This document shows, piece by piece, positions 21,575 to 34,303 of a stretch of 64,000 bases of DNA. This DNA comes from Hydractinia symbiolongicarpus. Lineage: Eukaryota > Cnidaria > Hydrozoa > Anthoathecata > Hydractiniidae. The notes below the pieces were generated by a model. The model was not told the DNA's origin. It made no database searches and was given only the letters and a program-made list of their open reading frames with translations. How positions within the stretch are numbered: position 1 is the first letter of the stretch; the number at the start of each line of letters is the position of its first letter. Both the position numbers and the translations under genes were made by a program. The DNA lies in contig NC_079880.1 in assembly GCF_029227915.1 (NCBI RefSeq), positions 15,086,001 through 15,150,000 of the forward strand, written 5' to 3'.

Positions 21575-21706
21575 CTTTTTGATATTTCAATACCTTATAT
21601 CTCGAAGCCAAACCAGTCAATGGAGGATGGGTTGGGAACCCCCCACTAAATGAGGCTTTTTCCCTCTTCCCTGAGGGGCCCATTGGAGATGCCCCACTTT
21701 TGCATA

Positions 21707-21740
21707 TAATTTTTACTACTCTTGCGGGTAGTAAAAATTA
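21707..21740. terminator. 13-bp perfect hairpin after the BRO-like gene
   Basis: TAATTTTTACTAC and its exact reverse complement are separated by 8 bp, directly after the stop of the minus-strand gene at 21749. A-T-rich perfect palindromes of this size after stops mark transcript ends in mimiviruses; a similar role here is inferred. Confidence 0.45.
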
Positions 21741-21748
21741 GCGCCTGC

Positions 21749-22662
21749 TTACGACATATCAATATCGAACATTCCCTCAAATAGCTCCCGCGTATCATCG
21801 TCGGGTAACGTGAAGTGATTTAGGTAACAATTCTCGGTACCTAGGGTATTGTCACTGAATCGGCACCAGGCATGTACAGCATTCGGATCATCACTTTCCG
21901 GTTTCCTTACAGTCATCTCGGGGTACATCTTCCCCAATGTGCTTATTCTTGCACCGAGTTGTCTACGCTGACATCTGATCATATAGTGTTTATGTGTGCC
22001 TTTTTTCCATGTTCGTGAGGATCGTTTTTATCAACCACGCATAGCACTGTAACATATTGATATTGGTTTGGAAAATGCCTATGCCGTATTTCCGAGTTGT
22101 CTTGCTTAAGAACACTAAGTTTTTCATCCTTATCCTCGAGATCGTTCCCGAGTGCCAGGAGTTGATTGTCCCTATCGTCCAGATCATTCTCAAGTATAGT
22201 GACGGCAATATCTCTGTCCTCAATGGTCCGGTGGTGCTCTTCAATTATATTTTGCAGATTTTGGACACCTGCCCGGGCAAGCCATTTGATTAAGCCCACA
22301 GCTTTGGGCTTTCTTGATCTACGCACAATCTCTAATGCATCGTTTAATGTCACAAAAGCGTCATGTCCATTTTGACCTTCTTTGAGGGATGCGTCCGACG
22401 CACCCCCCATAATATCACGGCGAGGTATGTTATTCACGTCTCTGTATGTTGCCCTTATATCATCAATTCCTAAAAACCGTCCCACATCAGCCCTTTTGAA
22501 CATAGGTTGATCCTGGTTGTTGGACAGGGTTTCGATGGCTCCTGCGTTGAACATAACTTGCGACGACATCTTTCTATATACCAATGCCTGGCCAGAGGAT
22601 TTCACTGTGGTCATTCGAGGATCTTCCAAGTCCTGGGGTGTTCCAATCTCACATACAAGCAT
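21749..22662 (-). pseudogene. BRO/MSV199-like DNA-binding protein, copy B
   Basis: The N-terminal part resembles the BRO-N/MSV199 type: MFKRADVGRFLGI, then DAFVTLNDALEIVRRSRKP and KWLARAGVQ. A long coiled coil follows. ATG 22614 overlaps the ATPase stop as ATGA; a further upstream ATG is at 22662. The open frame ends at 21979, and a second ORF (21982-21749, ending FDIDMS) overlaps that stop again as ATGA. This may be a frame change splitting one protein, since the whole resembles the BRO-plus-C-terminal-domain layout of large DNA viruses. Such proteins bind DNA and may regulate transcription. Confidence 0.65.
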
Positions 22663-23288
22663 GCATGCTTGGATTTTTTAAGTTCAGCCTTGATATCATC
22701 CCAATCGGATATCATGTTCGTCCCCTCGTCTATCATCTTCATGTTACTGCGTTCATTAGGGTACCACAAAAACAGGGCCTTCTTCTGCCTCCTCAGATTT
22801 TTAGGGAGAGCAGTATATGACTGCGTTAGGAGCCAAAAGCTGTGTTTGCAATGCCGGCCCGAAATGGCCAATTCAAGTAAGCTTTGTCGACACTTGTCAA
22901 GGCTTTCATCGGCTATGACATCGTCAATCACAAACAACGTGCCCTCCCCTGCCAACAATGAGGATAATTTAGATATCCATTCAAACAGCTCATTTCCGGG
23001 GTCTATTAGGAACACGTAAGCATCCTTCCAGAGCGAGGCCCTCTCAAGGTATGTCTTATTCCATTTCAGGGTAGGGCACAGTATGACAATATTGTGGTAG
23101 TGTTTTTTATACTCATTTTCCAGGAGGTTCAGTACACGCTGTGTCTTGCCACAACTTGTGGGTCCTGTGATGATTGCTGTGTGGGGGTCTGTTACAACAT
23201 CCAACATTTTATTCAATAATTCGACCACTTCCTGTCGTGAATTTTGGGTATAACGCAGCACATGCCTCGCAAATCCATACACCGCCAT
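22611..23288 (-). CDS. A32/FtsK-type packaging ATPase, copy B (225 aa)
   Basis: Intact ORF. The P-loop is IITGPTSCGKTQ (Walker A), the Walker B is GTLFVIDDV, and a downstream SFWLLTQSYTALPKNLRRQ matches the sensor/arginine region of the A32-like genome-packaging ATPases of Polintons, PLVs and NCLDVs. The length is in the usual range for small members (220-270 aa). In that family the enzyme drives DNA into preformed capsids. Start 23288 overlaps the upstream zinc-ribbon gene by 80 bp, and a later in-frame start is possible. This gene is the strongest evidence that the element descends from a virion-forming ancestor. Confidence 0.85.
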   Translation of the reverse strand: MAVYGFARHVLRYTQNSRQEVVELLNKMLDVVTDPHTAIITGPTSCGKTQRVLNLLENEYKKHYHNIVILCPTLKWNKTYLERASLWKDAYVFLIDPGNELFEWISKLSSLLAGEGTLFVIDDVIADESLDKCRQSLLELAISGRHCKHSFWLLTQSYTALPKNLRRQKKALFLWYPNERSNMKMIDEGTNMISDWDDIKAELKKSKHACLYVRLEHPRTWKILE

Positions 23289-23592
23289 GCTTATTCACCA
23301 AAGACCCACGACAGGCGGGGCATAGCTTGGTATTTCGGGTCTTATAATCGAGGGGTGGTGGGGTATATATTAACTTTCCTTGTAGGCATCGCAATGCATT
23401 GCGATATCTCTTGACGAGCAGTGTCTTCTCCGGGCTCTCTCCGAGTCCAGCGTACTGGGATATAATGTTGTATGTAAGCAGGGTATAGAGAAGCAGGTAA
23501 TCTTCATCCTGTTTAAGCCCTCTAATTTCCCTGTCAATAGCAAGGGGTTCTACTACTACTTCATGTTCAATGTCCTTGATATACTTATACAT
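23209..23592 (-). CDS. Zinc-ribbon protein (127 aa), copy B
   Basis: Starts at ATG 23592. The N-terminal two thirds are helical. The C-terminus has LCPACRGSLVNKHGGVWICEAC, a CxxC...CxxC zinc ribbon, and ends GSGRIIE. A 39-codon ORF (23675-23556) overlaps its 5' end and shows CRGCKKLLPP and TCIS motifs, perhaps the start of another zinc protein. Upstream, a C-terminal fragment (about 23823-23655, GYTWENFELYIHHKTPF...) marks one more truncated gene. Zinc ribbons next to ATPases in large DNA viruses are often transcription factors, but this is not shown here. Confidence 0.55.
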   Translation of the reverse strand: MYKYIKDIEHEVVVEPLAIDREIRGLKQDEDYLLLYTLLTYNIISQYAGLGESPEKTLLVKRYRNALRCLQGKLIYTPPPLDYKTRNTKLCPACRGSLVNKHGGVWICEACAALYPKFTTGSGRIIE

Positions 23593-23825
23593 GTCTTCGT
23601 TCGACTATTACCTCCAATCTTGAACCTGTCTGGGGGAAGCAGTTTTTTGCATCCTCTACAACGTTTGCTCTCCATTCAGTATTGAGGTATACGCCTTGTG
23701 CAGTGCCTTAGCAACATCGGCGAGCGTTGGAGACCGGTAGGTCTCCTGGTATCTGAAGGGTGTCTTGTGATGAATATACAATTCGAAGTTCTCCCAGGTA
23801 TAACCCTCTCTGGAAGGGTGAATTT

Positions 23826-24344
23826 TTGTATATAATTATATTTCTACTTTTTGGATTTTTTCATGAAAATATTTTATCATCATTCTATAGATAATTTATT
23901 TGGCTTTCAGAACATATATATTTGCTAGGGTTAATATAGCGAACAGAGGGGATATTTTAAATATACTGAGTATGTGTCTTAGGGGGTTACCGTATCCTTA
24001 ATTTATTATGGAGCAAATCTAGCCAGTCAGTCTGGTCTTTAAAATTAACACTGTCATCATGAACTTTTATTCAGCAGCCCTGCTGTGCGCAGTTCGCCTC
24101 TTTTTTAACTACGCGCATGCGCTTGACACACTAATATAAAAGCTTAGCTATGCACATGCTGGTAATTAAAAAATGTATTTCACGTAATAACCTGTTTTTA
24201 GTTAATCTTTACATGGTCGAAGTAAATTAAAAAAATAAATAAATAAAGTGTGTTGTAGTAGTTTTTGTCAGTGAATTCGCTGCAAAGATCAATTCTAAAT
24301 GAAATTTGTTTCTTCCTTTACCATCATAGCACAAAATCTATTCT
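23826..24344. other. AT-rich spacer at the right edge of copy B
   Basis: Downstream of the last recognisable reading frame of copy B the sequence turns AT-rich. I see no terminal inverted repeat that would define the end of the element and no gene before the secreted-protein gene at 24345. Confidence 0.5.
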
Positions 24345-24925
24345 TCAATTGGTCAGCAGTAACTGTAAAATATGTTTTATTTCCATCTTTTTTTCTCTTA
24401 GTCTCTTTTGCAATATTTCGTTCTGTTTTTTATCACGCGTAGGTTCAGTATCTTGGTATGTTTTTTCGTCATTCTTCATTCCCTGCAGCAAGTTAGTAAA
24501 ATCTTCTTTCAATTTTTCGTCCACATTTACCTGCTCAGTAAAAAAGTTCCTACCCATTTTGTCTCGCTTATTTTCAGTGTGTTGCTTTCCAGTTCTTTGC
24601 CTCATCATCTGCATGAGACGGTCATAAAGTCGAACAGTCAACTTTTTCAAATCTGAAAAGAAAGATTATAAAAACTCAGAGAGAAATTGGACTACGCCTA
24701 ATTGAACTACTTGGAGGACTCCTCGATAGCCTTTTCCTCTTGGCCCTGAATGCATGTGCCTTTTATAAAAGACATATTAAGTATACCTGTTGTAGAAGGA
24801 TTGTTGGGTTTACTCTCTTCTTCATTGTGACAGCCTGTCCATCTTCGAAACTTGCAATCTCTCGTCAACGCATTTGTGCATGTCCCAAGTGCCAGCATTA
24901 CGAAGTAGGTTAGTATGATTTTCAT
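24345..24925 (-). CDS. Two-exon small secreted protein (148 aa)
   Basis: Exon 1 (24925-24787) encodes a signal peptide-like start MKIILTYFVMLALGTCTNAL followed by RDCKFRRWTGC with two Cys. Exon 2 (24652-24345) is joined through GT at 24786-24785 and AG at 24654-24653. Together they make 447 nt in one frame with a stop. The mature part is polar and Lys/Glu/Gln-rich with no second Cys cluster. Secretion is a good inference; no family is recognised. It lies alone between the virus-like copies and repeats and may be a lineage-specific host gene. Confidence 0.6.
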
Positions 24926-26808
24926 ATTTGAAGTCAATATTTCTTCTTTTTATTTCTAAATAAAAAGAGACAACATTTGCGCAAACTACGATTTAAATGA
25001 TTTTCAGAACAAACTCAGCGAAAATAAATAATAAAAATACAGGAATAATAGAGTGAAATTAGTCAAAGCGGTAGTAGTAATTTTGACTGCGGTATAAGAA
25101 CTTTACAAGTGATTGACTTAAAGATCAATCACGTAAACGATGTTACCTTCTAGAGTGACAAATCCGTTCATGTGCAAGGACTTTTATACCCATTTTCATT
25201 TTTTTGTATGAACACATGCTTTTAGTTTTTGATTCTTTTGTATTCATTTTTCTGTAAACATCATTAATAGATCAGGAATATGAAAGAGCACGTGCAGTGA
25301 TAGAAACTCCTTCTCGTAGGCACATTTATTTTCTTCAGTCTTTACCCGTAGGCGCTTTTAATAATATAAATTGTAAAGAAACGTTCGGAACCCAGGACGT
25401 CATACTGTTTCGTCGTCATTTGATTATAATTTTTGATTTAAAACTGCATAATTGTATGAGAACTTTTTGGCGCGTTTTTAAAATTATTAAATTCGCAATT
25501 AATATGATGCTGCAATTACCAGTAATGAACATGCGTTTTAGCCGAGTGTTGTAAAAGAGATGTTATAAGATATTTTTCGATGAAAATTTAAACGCAAATA
25601 TTGTACAAATAACATCTGTAAGAGACAGCGCAATAGTAAAACGGTGCGAGATTGGTACGGCAATACAAAACAGATTTGTCGATAAATATAACACGCAACC
25701 TAAATCACAATTTCAAAATGCGTCATATATACCTCCACACTTCCGTTACATTAGGTTGCATTGTATCTTGAGTACCTATTTCATTAAGTCTTCTCATTAT
25801 TGTACGGATTAATTAATTTTTAAACAAGCAATCCTAGTTATACTATTCTACAATGGCATACTTCGTGTTCTTTTAAAATATACCTTTCAATAGTACCTCG
25901 AGATGTTCATTGGTTTGAAATTTAAAAGCTACGTTGCTAATCAACTTAATGCCATTGCGGATATCGTAAAAGTGTTTCAATAATTCATTTTTTTCACGAA
26001 AATATATTAAATATTTTTTTATCCGGTCTTATTTTACTGAAGAGGCGTTCGTTCAAAGAATTGCCGTGTTACAACATTTGACACAGGAAATTATGTTTAA
26101 TCCCTACAAAATGCATCTTCAATCCCTAAAGAATGCCTACATTAAAGTCTCACATGACGAAGCATTTTTCTCTTTTCCGAATCTGTAAACAATTTTTATG
26201 TAGAGGTTTATTCAATATTCATTCAAAACACTGTTCTGGCACCAGCTGTAAGATTTCTTATTTTAGAAATTAGGGACTTTTGTTTTAAAAGCCGCATTCA
26301 CATGTACGTATAATTTTACATAAGGGCTTTGGAAAAATTTTACGTAAGAAATCTCTCCTTACGTGAGGTTTTGTTCACATGTTACGTAGACTTTTGTTCA
26401 CATGTACGTACATCTCTTACGTCACTCACGAAAATTTTGTTTTTGTTCATTCAGCATGGCAGCGATCAACAAATATCACTTTCATCTTTTATCAACTGCT
26501 CTTGTTTTAAGACAAAGACGTCAAAAGAAAGCAAATGAAACACGTAGCAGCAGAACGACCTACTATCTTTTAAATCAAGTTCATTCGCAGCTGCTTTTCA
26601 GGCATTCTTCTTAATGTTCTTTCTGTAAAAATCCGCATGGCTCTTGTAAAAAAGAACAGCGTATTTATAAACGACAGTCGAGAACTCTTCCTCCTTATAC
26701 GAAAACATTTTGAATATACTTTGCTTTTGTTTTGACTAAAGATTTTAAATTGTAGACGTTTGAATATAGAATCGAATGTTATTGCGCAATTTTTTCTTCT
26801 TTTTTCCC
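24926..26808. other. AT-rich spacer
   Basis: I see no gene of conserved type. Around 26290-26430 the motifs TTACGTAAG and CACATGTACGTA recur several times, and TACGTAAG recurs near 26830-26850, hinting at an old MITE between 26290 and 26860. ORFs here are short and low-complexity. Confidence 0.4.
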
Positions 26809-26874
26809 TTAAAATTTTTGTTCGTAAGAAAATCTACGTAAGCACTTACGAAACTCCGTAAAAGTGTGCGCAAA

Positions 26875-27420
26875 TACATCAAACTTTTCATCAAACTCCA
26901 TCAAACTAGCGAGTTTGATGAAAATTTTGATGCATTTTACTTGAACCACCAAACACGATTTTTTCGAAAAAATGAGAAAAGAAGAAGAAAATTGAGTTTG
27001 ATGAAGTTTGATCGCGATCAAACTTTTCATCAAACAAAATGAGTTCATCAAACCGAGTTTTGCTGTTTGATGGCTATTTGACGCATTTGAGTCGAATTTC
27101 ATCAAACAGTCATTTTTAATAATAATTCCTCGACAATGTTATTAAAGTATCCCTTTTCATCTCTTCGTTTTATCCAGCTGCGTGTTTTTCCTCGATGTGG
27201 CTTTTCATCATCAGAATCCATAAGCTCATATCAGCCACTATTTTGAAATTTTGTAAATGAATAGGCCTTCAATCATTTCGAATTTTGTTTCGATAAAACG
27301 TGTTTGACGAGTTGATACAAATGGAATATTCGATTTGATCAAACATTCGCAGTTGGATAAATTTTTTATCAAACAGTTTGATGAGCTGTTTGATGAACAG
27401 TTTGACGCATTTACGTGGTA
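26875..27420. repeat. TTTGATGAA/TTCATCAAA repeat cluster with palindromes
   Basis: The motif TTTGATGAA and its complement recur about 15 times in both orientations. At 27007-27024 lies the perfect palindrome GTTTGATCGCGATCAAAC. Apparent minus-strand reading frames are products of the repeat. Confidence 0.75.
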
Positions 27421-27474
27421 AAAAGTAAAATATAAAAACAAGTTTTAAAATAGCATAACTCTCACAGGGAATCA

Positions 27475-27925
27475 GAAATTGTTCGAGTTATGGAGCGTTT
27501 CGAGTAATGGAGAGTTTGGAAATTTTGCTAAGTTTACCACAGACGCCATTTTATTCATGAGAATGAGAAGTTCAAAACAAGAATATTTGTAAACACACCA
27601 CTTGACATTCGGCGCGTTCGAATGACTTCGTTCGAATGATCAAAGTGGCCGAACACAAGTAGAAAATATTTGAATCAGAAAAAAAACTCTGAAATTCTTC
27701 AATTTTCAGATTGTTCGAGTTATAAAGAGCGAAAATAGCCTAATATACTTTCAAGGAACAAAAAATATTGTTCGACTTAAGGAGATTTTCGAGTTATGGA
27801 GATTCGAGTAGTAGAGAGTTGATTATGAGAGTTTAATAGGAAAATTTCACGGTGCCTACGAATTCGTTCGAGTTAAGGAGCGGTTCGAGTTACAGGGTTT
27901 CGAGTTATGGAGAGTCCACTGTTTT
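27475..27925. repeat. MITE-like element with TTCGAGTTATGGAG subterminal repeats
   Basis: The motif TTCGAGTTATGGAG (or near matches) occurs at about 27482, 27715, 27790, 27870 and 27898. The right end reads CAGTGGACTCTCCATAAC on the minus strand. This pattern of CAGT...CTCTC.ATAACTCGAA ends is typical of pogo/Tigger-related mariner MITEs. The left end is less well defined. Confidence 0.5.
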
Positions 27926-28980
27926 AACCGAAAAGCTTATGCTATTTTAAAACTTGCTTTATATATTACTTTCTACTACATTTGTTCTTAATGGCATCAT
28001 TTTTTTCATTGATCAGCATTTTTTCAGGTTAATAATAAAATGGTGCATCTAACCCGTGATCGATCAGTTTTGTAAGCAAAACTTTATAAAGCTAGCAAAA
28101 TTTATAAAAACGTTTTAGTGCTACTTTGTTAGATTTATTAAATATAACGTTGTACATTAAAAAAGATTAGTAGACAAATAATAAAAACAACAGCCCTGTT
28201 TGTCGCTAAGTGTTTGTAGCTAGCTAGCGATAGCTGGCTAAAACAAGGTTGTTATTATGCTTAGCACGTAGTGGGTGATGGAAAACTTACTGCAGACTGG
28301 CAAATAACAGATATCTTTATATATTATGGTTTGGCACTTTGTTTACATTTAGCTATTAGCTAGCTTAATTTTTTCAAAGTTTAAAAATTACGATAGGATT
28401 AGAGACTTTACTCCTCAGTAAAATGCAATAACAACATACTTGTTTGAAATCAGAGATGCACAAGAATAAATCCTACAAATATTTATATCTCTGGGGACCT
28501 TACTTGCAAAAAATTATCAAATATTTACTTAAATTTGTGAATTTATTCAAAAAAGAATATAATAAAACTTGGAGAAGGGGAAATCTAGTGTCTCTGAGAA
28601 ATCTATGAATTTCAATAATACAGTAACCGTATTCATGGAGAGTCAGGTAAAATCAACCCACTCGCAGCTTAGAAAGACGTTGTATGTTAAAAAATTGGCC
28701 CATTTGAACTGAAATTTTCACGAATTTTTTATTGTCAGAAGAGTAGCTTTTTGTGATATAATAAAAAAGTAGGAAACTGGGTTGCACCAATTAAGCAGTT
28801 AGGTTGAAATCCCGCTGGGTCCAAGTTTTCACTTTCGCCGATAGAGATCACATCCACTTCTGAAGATTGGATAATGTATATATGCCTTGTACTGTATTCT
28901 ACTACTGTTGTTGTACTACTGTTCTATAAATTGTACTGTTCTACCACTGTTCTATAATATGTATACTGTACCCAGAAAAA
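27926..28980. other. Non-coding spacer
   Basis: AT-rich, with GCTAGC-rich patches near 28215-28240. The stretch around 28790-28840 has a weak B-box-like motif. No gene is supported. Confidence 0.4.
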
Positions 28981-29018
28981 AAAATATATATATATATATG
29001 TATATATGCCCGTATACG

Positions 29019-29411
<393 letters not shown>

Positions 29412-29555
29412 ACGCAAAATGGCAGCCGAGTAGCGAAAAATTATTCGTTCTTGAGTACTACATGGAGTTGTGGCCCATAAAAACATTTGCTGTTGTAGCG
29501 GTAACACGGAAGATGCTTTATCCAAAATGCCATTCCGTGGTTTAAAATTTTAAAA

Positions 29556-30374
29556 TTAACTCTTAAAAATACTAAAATACTTTAAGACGCACTTATTACC
29601 GAGATCCCAGATTTTCCCAGCAGCGTCATTAAACTGCTCCTGCTCCATTGGTACATCATAAATGACAGAAGGATCGTATTCAGGGAACTCTTCAACCACA
29701 GACGTTGCATGATTTTCTTCTTTTTTAGAGACAATGTTGATTATGGATGAAAACTTTTTTTCAGCAGCCAAACCGACTCTTCCCGAAACGCCGATTTTTT
29801 TGGTTTTGGTTTTGGAAGAGGTTGGAATTCTTTACTTAAATATGTTGATCCTATAACTTTTGGTCTTTCCACAACCAAATTGTCTTCCTTGGGAGCATGA
29901 AATGATAGATCATTTAAAGCCTGAGTCAAGGTTTCATGAAGGTGGTCCAGTGCATCATTATCATACACTATGAATGACAAGCTCTTGATTTGGTTTAAAT
30001 TTCTCTGCAAGACGAGGCCTTGAACCTATTTGGATAACATATTTTAGGAATAGAATCCATTAAAACGGACTCGGTTTCGACATCATTAATGTCAATAAAT
30101 TCGTTCAACATTTGGTTATCTTCCAAAGTAACCTCCTTGCTAACAACTTCATGATCCAAAATGAAAAAAGGAGATAAAGTGTATCGCGACGATAAAGATT
30201 TCCAGGATACATCTGCGACATTGCCACTAATGACGGATAGGATGTGGTTACAGGGCAACAAGGTTTTATGGCAATCCAAGCAAGTACATGACGGATAGTT
30301 GTTTTCGTCACCCAAACAAACCGTGTAGCTATCAGCCGGGACAGAACTTCGTACCAAAAAGGCTTTTTTTCCAA
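29556..30374 (-). pseudogene. SWIM zinc-finger gene fragment
   Basis: Three minus-strand frames form one broken gene end. The first (30357-29995) has a SWIM motif, CTCLDCHKTLLPCNH (CxC...CxH), followed by WKSLSSRYTLSPFF. A frame change near 30005 leads to LNQIKSLSFIVYDNDALDHLH. A second change near 29775 leads to AAEKKFSSIINI and the terminal EQEQFNDAAGKIWDLG part, ending at 29556. SWIM proteins of this kind are multicopy in cnidarians and linked to MULE-like transposases or ZSWIM proteins. A possible short first exon (30642-30606, MDINKTNNENLD, with GTAAGT donor) is uncertain. Confidence 0.6.
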
Positions 30375-30649
30375 AAAACTCTGAATGATTTATCTTTTTG
30401 ATAAACAGAGAAATGATAATGATTTTATCTCGAGATTTCTAACTGCTACATTGTCATCTTCCATGGATTCGAATATATATTTCTGTTATTCTTTACAATC
30501 TACAAAGTATCCAGTGGAAAAAAAATTTCGATTTTGATTTATTTCTAGCTTTTATTTTTTCTTTGTAATATCCAAGAATAATAAAAAAAAACTTTGACAA
30601 CTTACCATCTAGATTTTCATTATTCGTTTTATTTATGTCCATTATTGAA

Positions 30650-33397
30650 CGATGATTACAGTTCGAAAGGCTTTATTTTAGTTTGAAAACTTCAACGGTA
30701 TACAAAATCTCTAAAACACGTGCGTGTGCCTCCAGGCTTTCTTCGCTGACTCCTGCTAAATGCGCACCCAATGCATTTCGGTGTTACGCAACAATACGTC
30801 ATATTTGAATGACGTAATCTCTTATAATAATACGGAGCTTCTGTCTGTGACTTTTGCAAAGTGGATAAAATTTCTTTGATAAAGTCTATAAAACATCGTC
30901 TATAAATTTGTTCTGTAAATTAGCAAACTTTGACGTTAAAGCAATATTGACGTCAAAGGAAAGTATATTAAGATTAGTGAAGCCATTGCATTGCACTTTT
31001 AAATTTAAGGCTTAATAACATGGAAACGGGTGGAAATAACTGACGTCATCTCCTGCGTGGGTAACTAGGGACCACCTAGGACCAATTTGGGTAAGTTTCC
31101 CAAACCTGGGTCCCCAAATCCGTTTCGGAATGGGTGGGTTGATGACGTCATCAAAAAACCTTTAAACCCTAATGTCTCTGCAACCGTTTGTCAAAAGTAC
31201 ATAATCCTATACATTTTCTTGATCAGCGTTTCAAGATCTATACGATAGAGGCAACAGGTATACAAATTTCTAAAAAAAATTTATCGGTTTTGACGGGGCC
31301 ATTGCTGACGTCAGCAAAATCTTTAAATCCTTATATCTCATTAACATCAAAATTTTTATCCTGCTTTAGTGGATTTTCCACGGGCTTTATCGACTAGTTC
31401 TAATAATAATTTAAATTTAAAACCACGGAATCGCATTTTGGATAAAGCATCTTCCCATTTTGATGATTTCTCTTTGCCTTTTTTCATCTTAATACCTTTT
31501 ACTTTTGGCAATAACGATTTTTATGTGTTTCCACGTGTAAAGATTAATATTTTGTAATCTTGTTTGTTATAGCCATGTATATAGTCATGTATAAATCTTA
31601 AACAAATCTATTTGAAGATTATAAGCTACATACATTATTCTTAATACGATGGAGAGGTAGCTATCTTTAGCTAGCGTTTCAGTTAATTTGGTATAATGCA
31701 CTTTATACTAGCCAACTGTATTTGTGTGTATCTTCACCTACCAGGTATTTACCAGCCTAGCTAGAAAGTGAAAGTAGCGGACAGATTTGTGTTTCTAATA
31801 TAAACATACTTATTACCAAAAAGTTTTCTTATTATGTTCTACAAATTTTTCTTATTATGTTGTTTTTTACACTTAAATGTAGCTAGGTCAGCAGTACGTT
31901 TAAGTAACTGTGGCTAGGTGGTACACACCTTTGTTTGCCTCATTATAAATTTTGGAATTCAACTTTTGCCACTGTTGCTCTATGACAATGCTCACCCCGT
32001 AGTTGTTGTCTTTTTATTGTGCCATTTAAAAAATGTTGGTTTGCTGTTTTTTGCTAGGAAAGCGTTATGACAAGCGAAACTCAATTTTGGGACTTTCACG
32101 AAAACTTATTCCGTAAATTATAAACTGTTGCCCGACTATTCTTGGCAGGACAGGGTATAAAATACTCTATACGGGTATATATGGTTGTATGTGGTTGTAT
32201 AATGTGTTTCGTTTTTAAACATTGGAGAGTTCTTTTCCAAAAAGTAATATGTTAGTGCATTATGCAGTGTTTCAACCATATTTAAGCCAGGTCATGGGGT
32301 ATGAAAATGTGGCCTAAAAATATAAATAAAACCTCACATATTCTGAAATATTTCAACCATGTGCACATCCCTTAATCACATCATTTTGTTAAAAAAATTT
32401 ACATATTTCTCCATTATTCTGTCTTAATCTCTTTTTTTCTTCGAAACGTTTTATCGACCTATCCTAAAAAGCCTAAATTCTGGAACTCAGCAAGTATCAC
32501 ATATCCAAAATTTACTTATCGAAAATCCTTTTTTTTATTAAGTTATCGCATTTTTCATTTTCACGAAATATAGGGGAAGGACTCTTACTCTATTTTGTCT
32601 TTTGTATATCTATATGTTAACTGCTTCACCTATGTATGACAAAATAAATTTTGTTAAAAATCCCTGAGCAACTAAAAGGATGCAAAAGCAGTTATCCTGT
32701 ATAGGGTTACATCCGACATGTAACTCCCAGCCTCAGCTATTGTAAAATTGGCTCACCCAGCCATCCTTAATCCCAGCTTTCTTAAACAAAAAGAAAAGAT
32801 AAGTTGCTCTGTATACTGAAATACTCATCCCGGCGTGCGACGCCAGGTTCCCGGCTAGTCTGTTTAATTGTTTTATATATTAAAATTAAAATAAAAAAAA
32901 GATATTTAATATAAATATTACAAACCTCCACAACCATGGCAAAACTGAGCTTCTTCAAGAAAGCGTTGCTTACCACAGACAAAACAAAACATGAGTCAAT
33001 ATTTTCTAAAGATAAATCACGATATTCCAGCCATTCATTTATTTGATTACCCTGATATCGGGTTTAGTTAAAAAAAATAGCAAAACATTATGTGTATATA
33101 TATAGCTATATGTTTTGTAGAATGGCTGACCTCGATTACAGGTTTTCCCTGACTGCTGTTATAGTCGGAAATCCAGGATTATTTCCATGCCACAGCCTGT
33201 AGGCTTTAATCAGTAAAAAATAGCCAAGGATTACTGATTATAATAAATGAAGAATGTGGTGAAGGTTAGCGGTTAGCAGCTACTACAAGTGTAGCTAGCT
33301 AACTCTAGATGTAATACATTGATGTGCCCAGCTAATTAAGTGTATTAGCTTGCTAGCTACATAATAAGAACGTGGCTAGTGCACCGGTACCGGTTCT
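30650..33397. other. Non-coding spacer with scattered repeat fragments
   Basis: No supported gene. 31030-31150 has repeated TGACGTCATC motifs and GGG/CCC-rich palindromic parts. 32040-32160 resembles the internal repeats of the candidate Helitron at 40364-43343 (GGGACTTTCACGAAAACTTATTCCG). Confidence 0.4.
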
Positions 33398-33401
33398 TTA
33401 A

Positions 33402-34303
33402 CCCTTTCGCGACGGCAATTAACATGCTATGACGAAGCCAAAAAATTTCTGCGATTTCTGACCTACTTTACTTAAACTGTAATAGAATTTTAACCACTGA
33501 AGATATATCAACAAGTGACCCTTCTTTTTTCTTCTAATATAATAAGGTTTCAAAAAATTGAAAAATAAAATTAAAAAATTTTTAATTGGAAGTCACGTGA
33601 CCAAAAAACTGAGATTTTCTTTTTTTGAAAAATCCGAAATTTGACTTTGAAGCGAAAAATAAATATGAAAGCAATTACTTTTCTTTCTCATTTTGTTATA
33701 TCATATAGACAAACTATATTTTACCCTAACAAAAAAAATGAAACACAAATCTTTGCCAGAGCCGGAGAAACTTAGGTTGGCGTAAAAATAAAAACAATAA
33801 AACAATAAAAAACCGGTAAGCGGTTATCTTGTAAAAAGTCAATATCAACATAAAACTACAATCTTGGACATAAATTAGTTTTAACTCCCCCTTCCCCCAA
33901 GCTCAGTGTTGCAGCCAAAACAGTGATTGACCTTCAAAATTCAACCTTGAAGTTGGGGGGAAGGGAGAAATTAAAAAGTCCATACATATTTTGTCCAAGA
34001 TTGTAGTAATAAAATGGCAGTAATTGATTCAAATATTCATAAAATCATTGTGAAATGTCAAGTTTTGTGTGGTAAATCTTGAAGCATTTGTCTGGGTGTA
34101 AACCGGGGCTGAAGATTTTTACAAACGATTTGAAGTGGATGACGGGAAATTTTGACTAGAAGTAATAAATCAAAACAACTGAGGGCTAGCGGACAAAAAA
34201 GGCGGCCAAAAACGCCCTCAAGTCGATGAACCAGCCTACGGATCATGCATCGTTTACGGTCAAATTTTATGAGCCATACTACGGATCATGCGTCGCGAAA
34301 GGG
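33402..34303. mobile_element. piggyBac-like MITE, 902 bp
   Basis: Ends are CCCTTTCGCGACG and CGTCGCGAAAGGG (13-bp perfect TIR), flanked on both sides by TTAA (33398-33401 and 34304-34307). TTAA targets and CCC termini are typical of piggyBac. There is no transposase ORF. Confidence 0.85.

Noticed and set aside
26809-27105. 98-codon minus-strand ORF
   Set aside because: It consists of repeated TTTGATGAA motifs with low-complexity translation.
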